Shown here: piece by piece, positions 33,936 to 45,149 of the stretch
Numbering within the stretch: the stretch's first letter is position 1
Layout of the letters: each line of letters opens with the position of its first letter
Assembly: GCA_031841125.1 (NCBI GenBank)
Contig: CM063113.1
Span: forward strand, 24,325,312 to 24,389,311
Direction of reading: 5' to 3'
Source of the DNA: Acanthococcus lagerstroemiae
Taxonomy: Eukaryota; Arthropoda; Insecta; Hemiptera; Eriococcidae
Length of the DNA stretch: 64,000 nucleotides
Notes under the pieces: generated by a model
Told to the model about the DNA's origin: nothing
Database searches by the model: none
What the model saw: the letters and a program-made list of their open reading frames with translations, nothing else
Translations under genes and position numbers: made by a program

Positions 33936-34539
33936 ATTATGGTAATCACTCATCAATTTCGACATGCTGGCACACGGGGGGGGGGGAGGTCAGCTGACCA
34001 AGTGCGGCAGGTCATCACCCTACTGTAAATTTCTGTTAACCCATAATCTTGAACCTCAGTAAACATAGATCAGGTAGTTGAAATCAATGAATAATAACTA
34101 AGAATTAATTAAAGACTATAATTGATATAAGAATAATGGTAGTATGAACTAGCCTCCTGCAGTCGTACGTACAGTGTGACGTGTTTGTACGAATGAACGT
34201 ACCCGTACACATTCTTATCTGTGAACGGTCGCACGGACAATTCTGAAAAAGTGTACGTTCGTACGTACAGTTTTCAATAAATGTACGTTCCTACGTAATG
34301 TGCAGATTTTAATGCCTGATGCCTGTCTGTTCGCGTTCGGACGGTTTTCATAGAAACTGACGCGTGGCGTTCTGTGCACTGCCTTCGTATGTGGTTAATG
34401 CTCCCAATAACTCATGATTTTCTGTTCTTTTTTTGGCTAGGATTTAATTGCACGTTAAAACAGATCGTATGAACGATAACAGGAGCATAGAAAAAAATCA
34501 AAATTCTGTGACAATTTATTTATCTGCGATATTTTCTGT

Positions 34540-36055
34540 TTATTTTTTGATGCAGAAATGGAAGGATTAATTTTGTGTTTCATTTATCTGAGATTTTTGG
34601 TTGGAGAAAGGGAGGGAATAGTCTTGAGTTTCATTCATTTATCAGCGATTTTTTTTGTTCATTTCTTAAGGATTAATTTTACGTTTCGTTTACCTGAGAT
34701 TTTTCGTTGGAAAATTAAAAAGAGGGAGTAATTTTAAGTTTCATTCATTCATCTGCGATTTTTTCTGCTTATCTTTTGATACAGTAATGGAAGGATTAAT
34801 TTTACGTTTCGTTTACCTGAGATTTTTTGTTATTTTATTTGCCTAACTATGATTTCTTGTGTTCAATTTTTGAGGGCAAAAAGAAAGGAATAATTTGAAG
34901 GTTTGTCTTACCTATGACTTTTTGTATTCATTTCTTGATGCAGAAATGGAAGAATTAATTTTACGTTTCGTGTATACCTGAGATTTTGTGTTGGAGAAAG
35001 GGAGGGATGAGGGAATAATTTTAAGTTTCATTCATTTACCTGCGATTTATTCTACTTATTTTTTGACACAGAAATGGAAGGATTAATTTTATGTTTCGTT
35101 TACCCAAGATTTTTTGTTAGAAAATTAAAGGGAGGGAATAATTATAAGTTTCATTTATTTATCTGTGATTTTGTGCGTGCATTTTTTGATTGAAGGAGAA
35201 AGAGAAGTAATAATTTTAGGTTTTATCTGTCTAACTATGATTTCTTGTATTCACTTTTTGAAGCAGAAACGGGAGGATTGATTTTACATTTCATTTACCT
35301 GAGATTTTTTGTTGGAGAACTAAAGGAGAGAATAATAAATTTCAAGTTTCATTTATTTATCTGTGATTTTTTCTGCTTATTTATTATTTTTAATACAGAA
35401 ATGGAAGGATTAATTTTACGTTTCGTTTACCGGAGATTTTCTGTTAGAAAATTAATGGGAGGGAATAATTTTAAGTTTTATTTAGTTATATGTGATTTTG
35501 TGTGTACATTTTTTGATGTAAGGAGACAGAGAAGTAATAATTTTAGGTTTCATTTGTTACCTATGTTTCTTCTATTCATTTCTTGATGGCAAAAAGGAAG
35601 GAATAATTTTAAGGCTTGTTTATTTACTTATGCCTTTTTAAGTTCATATTTTTTTATGCAGAAACGGAAGGATTGATTTTACATTTTGTTTACCTGAGAA
35701 ATTTTGTTGGAGAATCAAACGGAGGGAATAATTTTAAGTTTCATTTATTTATCTGCGATTTTTTCCGTTCATTTTTTGATGCAGAAATGGAAGAATTAAT
35801 TTTGCGAAGAAAAGGAGGGAATATTCCAAGTTTTATTTGTTTATCTGTGATTTTTTCTGTTCATTTTTTGATGCAGAAACGGAAAAATTAATTTTACGTT
35901 TCGTTTGTCTGAGATTTTTTGTTAGAGAAAGGGAGAGAATAATTTTAGGCTTCAATTATTTATCTGTGATTTATTTGTGTTCATTTTTTGATTTAGAATA
36001 GGAAGGAATAATTTGTATTTGTATATTTCGTTTACCTTTGATTTTTTCTGTAAAG
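34540..36055. repeat. Tandem array, ~118 bp unit made of two related halves
   Basis: A half-unit GGAAGGATTAATTTTACGTT leading to TTACCTGAGATTTTTTGTTG alternates with GGGAATAATTTTAAGTTTC leading to TTATCTGYGATTTTTT and TTCATTTTTTGATGCAG. About a dozen copies lie here. Long plus frames are translations of the repeat (LFICDF recurs). The array continues at 37436-37910 on the other side of the RTE insertion. Confidence 0.88.
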
Positions 36056-36060
36056 AAAAA

Positions 36061-37430
36061 GTTCCAGAAGACGGGAAATTGTCTGATATAATAATAAGAA
36101 AGGTGATAGGCATACAATAGCTAACTACCGACCTATTACCCTTAGCCCAAATATAGCAAGAATCTTGTCTAAAGCAATCGAAAATAGACTCAAACAAACA
36201 CTAATAAGTCAACAATCAATGGAACAGGCAGGGTTCCGGCAAATATACTCGACCATGGACCATATTCATACAGTCAAGCAAATAATAGAAAAAAGTAACG
36301 AATATAATAAGCCTATTTACATGTGTCTAATTGATTATAAAAAGAATTTCGACTCCCTAAAGCACGACTACATGTTAAAAGCAGTAGAGAAACAGAGGAC
36401 CCCACAAAATTTTGTTAATATAATAAAAGAAATGTACTGTAGGTTCATAGCAAGGATAAAAACAGATAAATTAGGTAATTATTTCGACATCAACAAAGGG
36501 GTAAGGCAGGGGGATCCCTTTCCCCGATTCTTTTCAACAGTACTCTGGAACAAATATTTAGGAAATTCAAATGGGAGAACAAAGGGATTAACATTAACGG
36601 GAAAAAAAATTACGAACCTAAGACTTGCCGACGATATCGTTCTGTTCGCCGAATCGCAGAGGGTACTAGCAAAAATGATAAGGGAACTCAGCGAAGAGAG
36701 TGCAAGAGCAGGTCTCACGATAAACATGCAAAAAACAAAAATCATATCCAACAGCACAGAGGAAGGGACACTAGAAATAAGTAACAAAGAAATAGGAATA
36801 GTTCGAGAATATACATACCTTGGCCTACTACTATCTTCTGAAAATGCAATATAGAAAAGGAAGTTAACGTAAGAATTAACAAGGAGTGGAAAAAATTTTG
36901 GCAAAAGCGAAATTTTCAATATGTGTGTTTTGCCTGTCCTAATATACGGATGTCAAACATGGCCATTAAGTGCAAAAATTTTGAACAGTATTAGGGTAAC
37001 TCAGAACTCAATGGAAAGATCAATGGGGATAACGAGAAGGGACAGGATAAGAATCTCGATTATCAAAAGAAAATTAAGATTTAATAATAATTTCAGTTTG
37101 GCAGATCAAAATAATGAAATGGTGGTGGGCGGGACACATCTCCATCTCAGAGATGAACAATGGACCTATAAGGCCACCTTTTGGCAACCGCTGGACGGCA
37201 AAAGAAGAAGAGGCAAACAAACATTAAGATGGAAAGACGATATACATGAATTTCTAAAAAGTAACAATTTTAAATAATAGCCAGGAATAGGTATTAGGTA
37301 TGAATGGAAGCGTGACCTTTGCCCGGCATGGGTCAGGGGAGGAGCGAGCCTCACTTTGGGGCCGCTAATTCATTATAGGTATTATAACTAATATTGTTTA
37401 TTTATTCCCTTAAATAAAGGTTTTTGAACT
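36061..37430 (+). pseudogene. RTE-like non-LTR retrotransposon inserted in the array
   Basis: The frame begins with NYRPITLSPNIARILSKAIE and continues with QAGFRQIYSTMDHI, motif A CLIDYKKNFDSLKH, motif B GVRQGDPFPRFF, the catalytic LRLADDIVLFAES and EYTYLGLLLSS, then the thumb LPVLIYGCQTWPL and a C-terminal KRRRGKQTLRWKDDI motif before the stop at 37277. These are RTE-like hallmarks. Two opposite frameshifts near 36848 and 36910 move a short linker out of frame. The endonuclease is missing (5' truncation). AATAAA at 37413 and a TTGAACTTGAA end close the element, after which the tandem array resumes at once. Confidence 0.87.
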
Positions 37431-37435
37431 TGAAT

Positions 37436-37910
37436 TTGATGCAGAAAAGAAAGGATTAATTTTACGAGTACATTTAGTTTACTTGTGATTTTTTATTGGA
37501 GACGGGGAAGGCATACTTTTAGGTTTCATTTGTTTATCTGTGATTTTTTGTCTTCATTTTTTGATGACAAAAAGGAAGGAATAATTTGTAAGTTTTGCTT
37601 ACTTACCTATGATTTTTTTGTGTACATGTTTTGATGCAGAAACGGAAGGATTAATTTTACCTTTCGTTTATCTGAAATTTCTAGTTGGAGAAAGGGAGGG
37701 AATAATTTTAGGCTTCATTTGTTTATCTGTGATTTTCTTTTGTTCAATTTTTGATGGAGAATAGGAAGGAATAATTTGTACGTTCAGTTTACTTGTGATT
37801 TTTGTGCGTCATTTCTTGATGCAGAAAAAGAAGGATTCATTTTGCATTTCGTTTACCTGCGATGTTTTGTTGAAGAAAGGGAAGGAATAATTTTAGGTTT
37901 CACCTGTTTC
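37436..37910. repeat. Continuation of the ~118 bp tandem array
   Basis: It resumes directly with GATGCAGAAAAGAAAGGATT after the RTE end and gives about four more units before ending near 37910. Same repeat as 34540-36055. Confidence 0.85.
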
Positions 37911-38097
37911 CATTCCCTCTTGTTGCTTGTTTTTCTTTTATTACAATGCATACCAAATTTTGTGACTATTGGCTAGTCTGATTGTAATACAATATTATGT
38001 GGCAGATGCCTAATAAAGCATTATTTTCATATGTTTCATAATTACATAGAGTTTGGATAAATAAGTTGTTGGGTAGTAAACTGAGAAAACAATTTCA

Positions 38098-38355
38098 GAT
38101 TTTGTATTCATCACTTCCATTGTGTGCGATTATTTTAATGAAATGTCCCCTTTATTGTACTGGAAAAATTATACTCAGATGCCTGAACTCAAAGACTTAG
38201 CTATCCATCTTCTCAGTGTACCAGCCTTGAGCGTTGAGCATACCAATCTAAAGAACTTGCTCCGCTGCTCGGTGCACAGCTGCGTCTCTCGACGTTCACT
38301 TTAACCCTGAACATCTAGAGGAAATATTGTTCATTCATCCTGATCACTTTTTATG
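38098..38355 (+). pseudogene. hAT transposase C-terminal dimerisation domain (last exon remnant)
   Basis: After a TTTCAG-type 3' splice signal (about 38094-38099) the frame reads SPLLYWKNYTQMPELKDLAI and HLLSVPALSVEHTN. After a degraded stretch with a frameshift it continues with NPEHLEEILFIHPDHF. The order W-x-P-x-L-x-x-LA, then a short Ser/Pro motif, then L-x-x-E/LLF is that of the hAT family C-terminal domain. The expected Arg-rich segment is disrupted. The catalytic DDE portion upstream was not found; it may be lost or replaced by the array. Confidence 0.78.
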
Positions 38356-39474
38356 AGGCAGTTACACATGGTGTCACCGGAACACTCGATACCAATATTG
38401 GAGGAAAGAACCAAAATGAAATACATATATTATAGTCTAATAGGAAGTTGACGAATTTTTCCATTTATGTAGTAATTTATATAAAATAAGTGAAAGGTAC
38501 AAGGAAAGAAGCAGGTAAAGTCACTTTAGTGGCGGAGCAAGAAAAATGAAAAACAATTTGTTACATGCGAGGTTCTTCAAAGACCTGAACGTGAATTTTG
38601 AAACCCGTTTCTCTGAACTGTAGCATCCTTTCAGGCATCCTACCATAGCTGAGCTACTTCTACTCATTACGCCCCTTCCTACGGTATAAATAACTCAATC
38701 TCGCCAAAAAAGTAACTTACCTGCTTCTTTCCCTGTATCCTTCAAGTGGAATTGCGAGAAAAATAGTAAAAATGAAATTTGTAGGAAACGGTATTTAACG
38801 TTTTATTAAGCAACTTATAATTTCGAACATTCTCTCGCGAAATATTACAATCTGAAAATTGATTATACTAGTAAATAGCTCAACATTTTGAATTATTATG
38901 TATTTCAGATTTACGTTATTTCTAATTAAATTTAATAATACCGTCAACTTTTTACTACTGATTGCCATAAACTCGGTTAATTTGGAAGACGCGCAAAATT
39001 ATAGTAATTTTTTGTTATCAGGGTTATCAAAATTGGGGCGAAATATATAAACAAAGCCAGAGTGCTATTCCCCTACAATAACTGAACTGAGTATCTCTAT
39101 TTCTTCATACAAATACAGTAATTAAAGATAATAAGTCACTTTCTGTATAATTATATCAAATATTAGAATCGCGGCAAGTTTATGAACTGGAGACTGGAGA
39201 ATTGGCAGTACTTGATGAACAAACGAATTAAATTAAACAAAACTTGGGTTCTCAAAATAATAGATTATAATAATTACGTATTTATCTCATTATAATGCAC
39301 TAGCTTTATTAGTCAAGCGATGAGCAGCATTCTCTTCCGTCAATAAATTGTCTATCATTCATTTTCTTAGTAATGTATTACCGAATTTCATCAATTTCAT
39401 CCCTATACTCATCCGGTACTCGAATTATATTACCCCGCAGCCCGCGCATACTAAATTAGTTGTTTGCATTGCTT
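38356..39474. other. AT-rich hAT interior, no gene recognised
   Basis: Contains no motif. It leads into the right TIR of the hAT at about 39475. Confidence 0.45.
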
Positions 39475-39670
39475 TGTACGCACGAACGGACACCTGTTGA
39501 AAAGCGCATGTGCGAACGTACACTTTTTCAGAACTGTCCGTACGAACGTTCACAGATAAGAATGTGCACGTGTACGTTCGTCCGTACAAACACTTCACAC
39601 TGAACGTCCGACTGCAGGAGGCTAGTATGAACAATAATACAAGTATATTGTACAATTTATGTATAAAAAT

Positions 39671-41201
39671 TCATGAGACCACCAATAATTTGGAGCGCTT
39701 GGGGGCTGCTGTACCATCCTCTTCGTTGTTGTCGTCGTCGTCAATGTTGATGGGGTCCATGGACATGTCTGGTGCAGGCGTAAATGGGAGATTTTCCTCA
39801 CTCTCGTCATCAGTACCAACTTCGTTGGTGTCAGGCTGAGGGCTGTTTTCGCATGCTGTGCCTACGCAGTGCTTGCATACTACGGAGCACAACAGACCAG
39901 CCTTTTTACAGCTGCAGCCAGCGGTGGCGCAACCAGTTGTGCACTTGCAGCTGACGATGCGGAGCAGCTGTTCTGGGGCAGCATCTATTGTTGTGGTGAT
40001 GGGAACTACATCTGTGAACATATGAATCACTCAATTAACACTGGTGACTTTGTTACAAGAGTGAATAATAATGAGGGGGTTTTAAGAATGAAAAATGAAC
40101 TACATCAGGATGATGAGCATAATAATACCCACCTCGTTTGGTAATCTTCCATCCCCAAGCAGATGGCAACTTCTCGCAGACCCCTTGGCCTCCTCCCATC
40201 CACGTCTGGACTTGTTGGTAAGTCCTGAATGAATGGTACTTAACGGCATCTCTGGTTGGTGGCAGTCTGGCAAGTTGGCATTTCCGCTTTTCCACGACAG
40301 TGGTGAAAATGCGGTATCTCAGGTCATCGAGGTTGTCACGTTCAATGTTCCCTCCATACAGTTTCACCAAGAACTTCTCTCCAACGTCAGCAATTTGAGC
40401 TGGAGCTGTCTTGGAGTTATTGAAAATTTCCAACATCTCGGAGCGGCCGGGGTTCTTCTGATACGTCTGTATCACCTTCTTCTTCTCAATTCTAAAGGGT
40501 GCTGAGGTGGTGTCGCACCCACTTGTCGCGTACAAGAAGAGTATGTCCTGTGGCCTGTGTTTGAAAGAGTGAGAAGAATAAAAGACAGTTGATGTGTTAC
40601 CCTTCCCACTCTTTTGGAAGTAGACGTTTTTCTTTGAAAACCCCAATGCATTCAGCAGCACCAGCAGATCAATGTCCTCCCCTGTAATGACGACACTGTC
40701 GTACTCCTCGGCAACTGAGACAGCAGTCTGTACGATCAACACATCAGCATCTTCTACTGCCTGCTTGACTTGGATCCCCTTGGTTTCCAGTTCACCCTTC
40801 AGCATCGTTATGAAATTCATCTTGTTTTTTTCGTTGAAGAGAAATTTTGCCTGCGTAATGAGGCTGACTGAGGTGGTCTTGAAGAACACAAACTTAGTAG
40901 AGGGGTTCAACAAGGAACGCCGATGACGTTCTACTGCCTTGGTGCTTTGGTAGCCTATCCCACTAGGATAACCATCTAAAACCACTATGGCATTGCTCCC
41001 AAAGTGCCTTTTGATGTAGTCCACGTAGTTTTGGCAGACTACCTGGAATGTTGCTTCGCTTGACTTCGTCTAAACCACCCTAAGCAGCAGGAACCCTCCA
41101 TCAATGACATTGCATTTTCTGGCGCCGAAGTCTACTTCATTGGTGATGGGAAGGAATATATCATACAGCTTCCATTTAGTGATTTTCAACATATACCCAA
41201 T
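39671..41201 (-). pseudogene. FEN1/XPG-like PIN nuclease + tesmin/TSO1 CXC-domain protein
   Basis: The main exon runs from about 41201, just after a TTTTTCTAACAG splice-acceptor-like tract, to 40133. It ends in ACGAG before GTGGGT. The second exon runs from 40011, after TTCACAG, to the stop at 39671-39673; the 121 bp GT-AG intron keeps frame across a GAT codon. Counting from the Met at 41022, LDGYPS (Asp17), EDAD (91-94), GEDIDLL (115-121) and SGCDTTS (168-174) line up with the acidic motifs of FEN1/XPG-type PIN nucleases. Exon 2 carries CKCTTGCATAGCSCKKAG and CSVVCKHC, a CXC zinc/DNA-binding domain as in TSO1 and LIN54. An acidic tail follows. A TAG at 41070-41072, in frame and probably replacing Trp, breaks this copy. 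An upstream coding exon is likely but not placed. Confidence 0.72.
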
Positions 41202-41344
41202 CTGTTAGAAAAAGATCAAAGAATGTCAACGCGGGAAATGTGTTTTCGATTGTAATCGCCAGATTGCTCTCATACCTCTGTGTGGCGAATAATTTATGAT
41301 GTATTGGGTTTTCGAAAGTTGTGGAGTAGATGGGTCTCGCGTAT

Positions 41345-41741
41345 TCTTACCGATATATTTGTAGAACTGATGGTAATTGATAGTTAGAGGTCCAAAACCT
41401 TTTTTGCCGTTTTGAGAAAATTCCTCTAACTTTATCTCGGCTAATATTAGGTTTAGGAAAAAGTTTTTGCATACAAAATCGTAGAAAATTTAATGCTCTA
41501 CAACTTTGAAAATGAATATTTTGGTCGAAACCCGCTTAGTTAAGAAGTTATGAGCGAAAAACCGAAAAAAGTCCGAAAATTCTAAGGTTTTTCGGTCCTT
41601 TTCAAGTGAGCACAGGGTCCTCGAGGTGGAAAATTTGACAAGAAGTTATCCCACAGCACCCCCGAACAAGCTGTAAAAGTTCCATCAACTTCGGAATTTT
41701 TTCCAGCAGACCCCACTTTTTTTGCTCTGTCTACTGGACTA
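41345..41741. repeat. Right arm of the ~400 bp inverted repeat
   Basis: Reverse-complement partner of 33539-33935. It lies upstream of the minus-strand PIN/CXC gene and so would contain its promoter if the gene is transcribed from within the element. Confidence 0.85.
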
Positions 41742-43103
41742 AGAAATATCTGAGGTGATCCATCCGCACACCATGACTAGTGGGTTCGATTCGAATCGAT
41801 CGGAGATCCGATTCAGTTCCCGATCTTTTTGTAAGCCGCCGTGATAACTGACGGCGCGGCGTTCCTTTCTGTTTGGCGCATTCGCGCTCATCCCGGTGGA
41901 ATCCGCCGCGACTCACAAAAGTGTCATCTTGTTCCACGTTTCCCAAATTCGGATCATTCGGGTACGTTTTCTCTGGGCGGACTGCATCAGTCCAAAGATA
42001 ACCGTTGTACGCTTTTCGCTTTTCACCAGGCCAAATTTGGTCGATGTAATGTTGTTTGTATATTTATGCATCGTAGGTAAAAATATATTGGCGCTTTTGC
42101 TATAACCTCAATACCATATATATACCGCGGTCCGGTTGCACGTTGCTCTTCTATCGCCGTATTAATATTATTTTTATGGGCCTGCCGCTGTCCGATATGT
42201 CCGCGCAAAAATTTAATCCCGTATCGCAAAACCCGTTTCCTTTTTTTCTTCTTCTTCTTCTTCGCCAATATTTCTCGTATGAATTCTATGCTCACGTACA
42301 TGCCTGGTGCATAATATTCGCACCCGTATGCACGCGTCGAAGAAAACACATTGGGAGAAAAATGCTGCTCGTCAGAAATGCGGCGCGCGAGCTCTTCGGC
42401 GAAGGAAAGAAAAATGCGAAACGTGAAAGTTTTTCGCCTTGAAATGCGGGAATTTTTATTTCGTTTTTACAAACTTTCACTGGTCGACCGTCGGCAGAAG
42501 ATCGGCCTCGGGACCCCAACTATCCGCGGCGCGCTTCTGCCGCGCTCGTGATTTACGATGAAAATTGGAGAAAAAACCGCGGGCACCGCGACGTGCAGAA
42601 AAGAAAACGAATTCTGCGCCAGCTATGACGAAAATTCTCGGCGTAAAATGTGTATCAATTTTTTAGTGTGACAGTTATTAGGCCGCGTTCTGTATTTTTT
42701 TTTTTCACGTGTAAAAAAATCTACTTGAATCCGATTTCGTTTTCAGTGTGGTCTGTGCTCTGTTGTAAAACTCATACAAATTGCTTTTCGTATAGGCGAC
42801 GAAATTAATTTCCGTGTACAATTAATGGCTTTTCTTCGCGATTCGGCGTGCGAAAATCCAACAGTATTACGTCGCACCATCCACGCAGTCACACGTACAG
42901 CGAGCTGAACTGACCATGGCAGTTCGCTGGTTTAGGTTTTGCTCCGACAGTACGAAGCATGGACTCGCTGAATTCGGCGAGTTGGGTTCAAGACTGCGTG
43001 AGACTGGAGGGTACACACACAAGTACACATAGACTAGTGGACGCCCTCGGGCATTTCTAGGGTGGCAAGACGGTTTCAAGGGGAGCAAATCCCGTTTACA
43101 ATT
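41742..43103. other. No gene recognised
   Basis: Mixed-composition sequence with frames up to ~108 codons on both strands and no known domain. It contains a TTC/CTT run near 42241-42265. Confidence 0.4.
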
Positions 43104-43203
43104 CAGGGTGTCTACCGGTCATACACGTCATAGTACAAGTCATACAGAGTCGCACAATGGAGGCAGTGGTCATACAAGGCATACAAAAGTCATACAGTTG
43201 CCG
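43104..43203 (+). repeat. CAGGGTGTCTACCGG element with GTCATACAA tandem words, copy 1
   Basis: It starts CAGGGTGTCTACCGGTCATAC and contains repeated GTCATACA words. The same opening occurs at 45527, and ACAAAAGTCATACAAAAG recurs at 44993-45010, after the piggyBac-type element. The latter therefore appears to have inserted at a TTAA inside this sequence. Element class unknown. Confidence 0.6.
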
Positions 43204-43207
43204 TTAA

Positions 43208-44758
43208 CCTTTAAGTGGTAGCAAGGGAAAAAAATTTCACTACTGGTGGCATGGCGGGGAATCCCCGCCAGAAACATTATTGGTGGCATGGTGAGGGAAT
43301 CCCCGCACCAGGGTGTTTTGTGGGAAATATAGCAGCAATAGATAGTACTCTTTGAATACTACAAAAAATTGCATGTGCATATGTGGCCGATTCTCAGAAT
43401 TGAAGGGGCTACCAAGCTTCAAAGTACGCAAAATAGTAAATTTTCTTTAATTTTTTCTGGAAAAATTTTATATAAAATGTTTTTTTGATTAGGTCATTAG
43501 ATAGTATTCGTCGAGTATAAAAAAATACTTCTTGTACATATGTGGTCTATTCTCAAAATTGAAGGAGGTAGTAAGGCTTAAAAATATACAAAATCATCAA
43601 TTTTCTCAAATTTTTACAGGGAAGGGTAAAAGTCACTGAACCCGCGAAACACACAGCTTGCAGAACGGCAAGCAGGTACACAAAAATATTCCGTCTGCCT
43701 GGCGTGATCACACTCAAAGTGTAGTCGTGGAACGCAGCATGGAGACGAGCGAGAATAAGGAAGTCGTGTTAACTGACTCCTGTTCAAAATGAAAGACCAC
43801 CTCTCGGATATCGGTCGAAGCCCTTGGACCAAGGCGCGTACTGCGTACAACGGGTATAATTTTTTACAGCAACGAACTTTTCAGATTATTTTGAAAATAA
43901 AAATTGGGGGAAAATGACGATTTTGCGTATTTTTAAGCTTTATTACTCGCTTTATTTTTGAGAATAGACAACTTATGTACATTAAGTATTTTGTTGGACT
44001 CGACGTGTCGACGAATACTATCCAATGACCTAATAGAAAAATAATTTCATGTAAAAATTTTCCAGAAGTCGAAGAATTCATCATCTTCTAGCTGAAGAAG
44101 TTGCACATTTCGCGCATCTTCTAAATCATCTGTATAGCTCTGGAGTCTTTGCATTTTGTACTTCGAATGAAAAATTCTCCAAGAGAAATTCCCTTATACC
44201 ACCTTTTATAATTACCATAGTAGCTACTTAATTATTCCATATGCTTGGAAAATGAATCGTGTAGAATGAAGCGTAGTAGAGAACTTGTTAGTAAGAAATA
44301 TTTTGACGAAAATATTAGTTTGGAACAACTTTCATCAACGTCCAGAGCCGCAGATCTTCATGACTTCGCGCGATGGTACTTGGTGAAGTCAATAACCACT
44401 GGTTCTACCACAAAGGCCAAATGAACGATGAATGCTGCCGCTTGTCCTGCATCAGTCGCAGGTGACAGAATAAGGGCAAGCAGGCACGGATGTCCTCTCG
44501 GCGCGGAACCTGCTAATTAAACCAGAAATAACCGCCGTTGACGTAAATGCGGTGATTCCCTCGCCATGCCACCACTGTGCATTTTTTTTTTTAAAGTTGA
44601 GATGCAAGTCTGGTGGCATGGTGAGGAAATCCCCGCCATGGTTGTGTGGGTTGCATGCCGCCATATTATTGTTACATTATCAATAGACAACAATTGTACC
44701 ATTTTGTGACGCGTTTGTTGCAAAGCGGGGATTCCCTCACCATGCCACCACTTAAAGG
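43208..44758. mobile_element. piggyBac-type element at TTAA, with repeated subterminal motifs
   Basis: TTAA flanks both ends (43204-43207 and 44759-44762). The termini CCTTTAAGTGGTRGCA are inverted repeats. A subterminal motif GGTGGCATGGTGAGGGAATC with CCCGC occurs five times (43245 and 43283 plus; 44551 minus; 44612 plus; 44725 minus). A ~130 bp block with ATATGTGGYCGATTCTCARA is present twice directly (43370-43445, 43530-43610) and once inverted (about 43895-44040). TTAA targeting plus CCTTT ends suggest piggyBac; Kolobok also uses TTAA. Confidence 0.82.
43614..43850 (-). pseudogene. Possible remnant of piggyBac transposase C-terminal Cys-rich domain
   Basis: The minus frame contains FECDHARQTEYFCVPACR followed by SCVFRGFSDFY. 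The order Cys, then Thr-x-Tyr-x-Cys-x-x-x-Cys, then Cys...Phe...Tyr resembles the C-terminal cysteine-rich domain of piggyBac transposases (usually with a CF-x-x-YH ending). No catalytic Asp motifs remain. It sits centrally in a TTAA-flanked element, which fits a deletion derivative. Confidence 0.45.
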
Positions 44759-44762
44759 TTAA

Positions 44763-45140
44763 TGACTTACAAATTTGATCATTCATCCTGAACAATCGCA
44801 ATATTTCTTATCAGAATATGGCCGAATTGAAATTTATTCGAAAAATAGGCGTTCTTTGTCACATTCTTTGGAATAATTCGTTCGTTATTATTCAAGTTTC
44901 CTCAAAGTTTTTATTTGTAATTCGTATGTTTTAATTTTTTTTTTCCTTGCGGAAATTCTGATTACACGTGAAAATGTTCAGAAAAAAGGTCGTACAAAAG
45001 TCATACAAAAGCCATATTCTTGGAAAATTCATATTTGGTCGACATTCTGTTTCCAGCATTCCAGCACTGTTCTGGTAGGAATACTGCGAGGTTCCCGAAA
45101 GCTCGAAAACTGTGTAAAATTTGAAATAACAACGATTTGT
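44763..45140. other. AT-rich sequence, no gene recognised
   Basis: Probably the interior of the CAGGGTGTC element that received the piggyBac-type insertion. GTCATACAA words recur at 44993-45010. Confidence 0.4.
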
Positions 45141-45149
45141 AACTAGACA

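Larger units (their letters stand above)
34150..39624. mobile_element. 5.48 kb hAT-type element with ~150 bp TIRs and 8-bp duplication
   Basis: GTATGAAC flanks the element exactly (34142-34149 and 39625-39632). The ends TAGCCTCCTGCAGTCG and the reverse complement of CGACTGCAGGAGGCTA start ~150 bp imperfect TIRs (34150-34300 and 39475-39624) rich in GTACG and CGTTCGTACG motifs. A hAT C-terminal dimerisation-domain exon (38098-38355) supports the hAT assignment, as does the 8-bp duplication. The rest is a ~118 bp tandem array, a nested RTE and AT-rich sequence. It inserted 46 bp beyond the stop codon of the PIN/CXC gene. Confidence 0.88.
33539..41741 (-). mobile_element. Long-TIR element encoding a PIN-nuclease/CXC protein (contains nested hAT)
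   Basis: Inverted repeats of about 400 bp (33539-33935 and 41345-41741) enclose a minus-strand gene with a FEN1/XPG-like PIN domain and a CXC domain. Subtracting the nested 5.48 kb hAT with its 8-bp duplication leaves about 2.7 kb, a normal size for a DNA transposon. The outermost shared bases are TAGTCMAGTAGAY, but no target duplication longer than 2-3 bp is evident, so the exact ends are uncertain. No classical DDE transposase is seen between the repeats. Whether the PIN/CXC protein itself mobilises the element, or the gene is cargo, or a host gene was captured, cannot be decided from the sequence. Confidence 0.72.

Noticed and set aside
35245..35891. Plus-strand frames of 91-113 codons with repeated LFICDF
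   Set aside because: They translate the ~118 bp tandem array inside the hAT; the frames are not maintained across units.
39510..40144. Plus-strand frames opposite the CXC exon
   Set aside because: Shadows of the minus-strand PIN/CXC gene, which has recognisable motifs and a valid intron.
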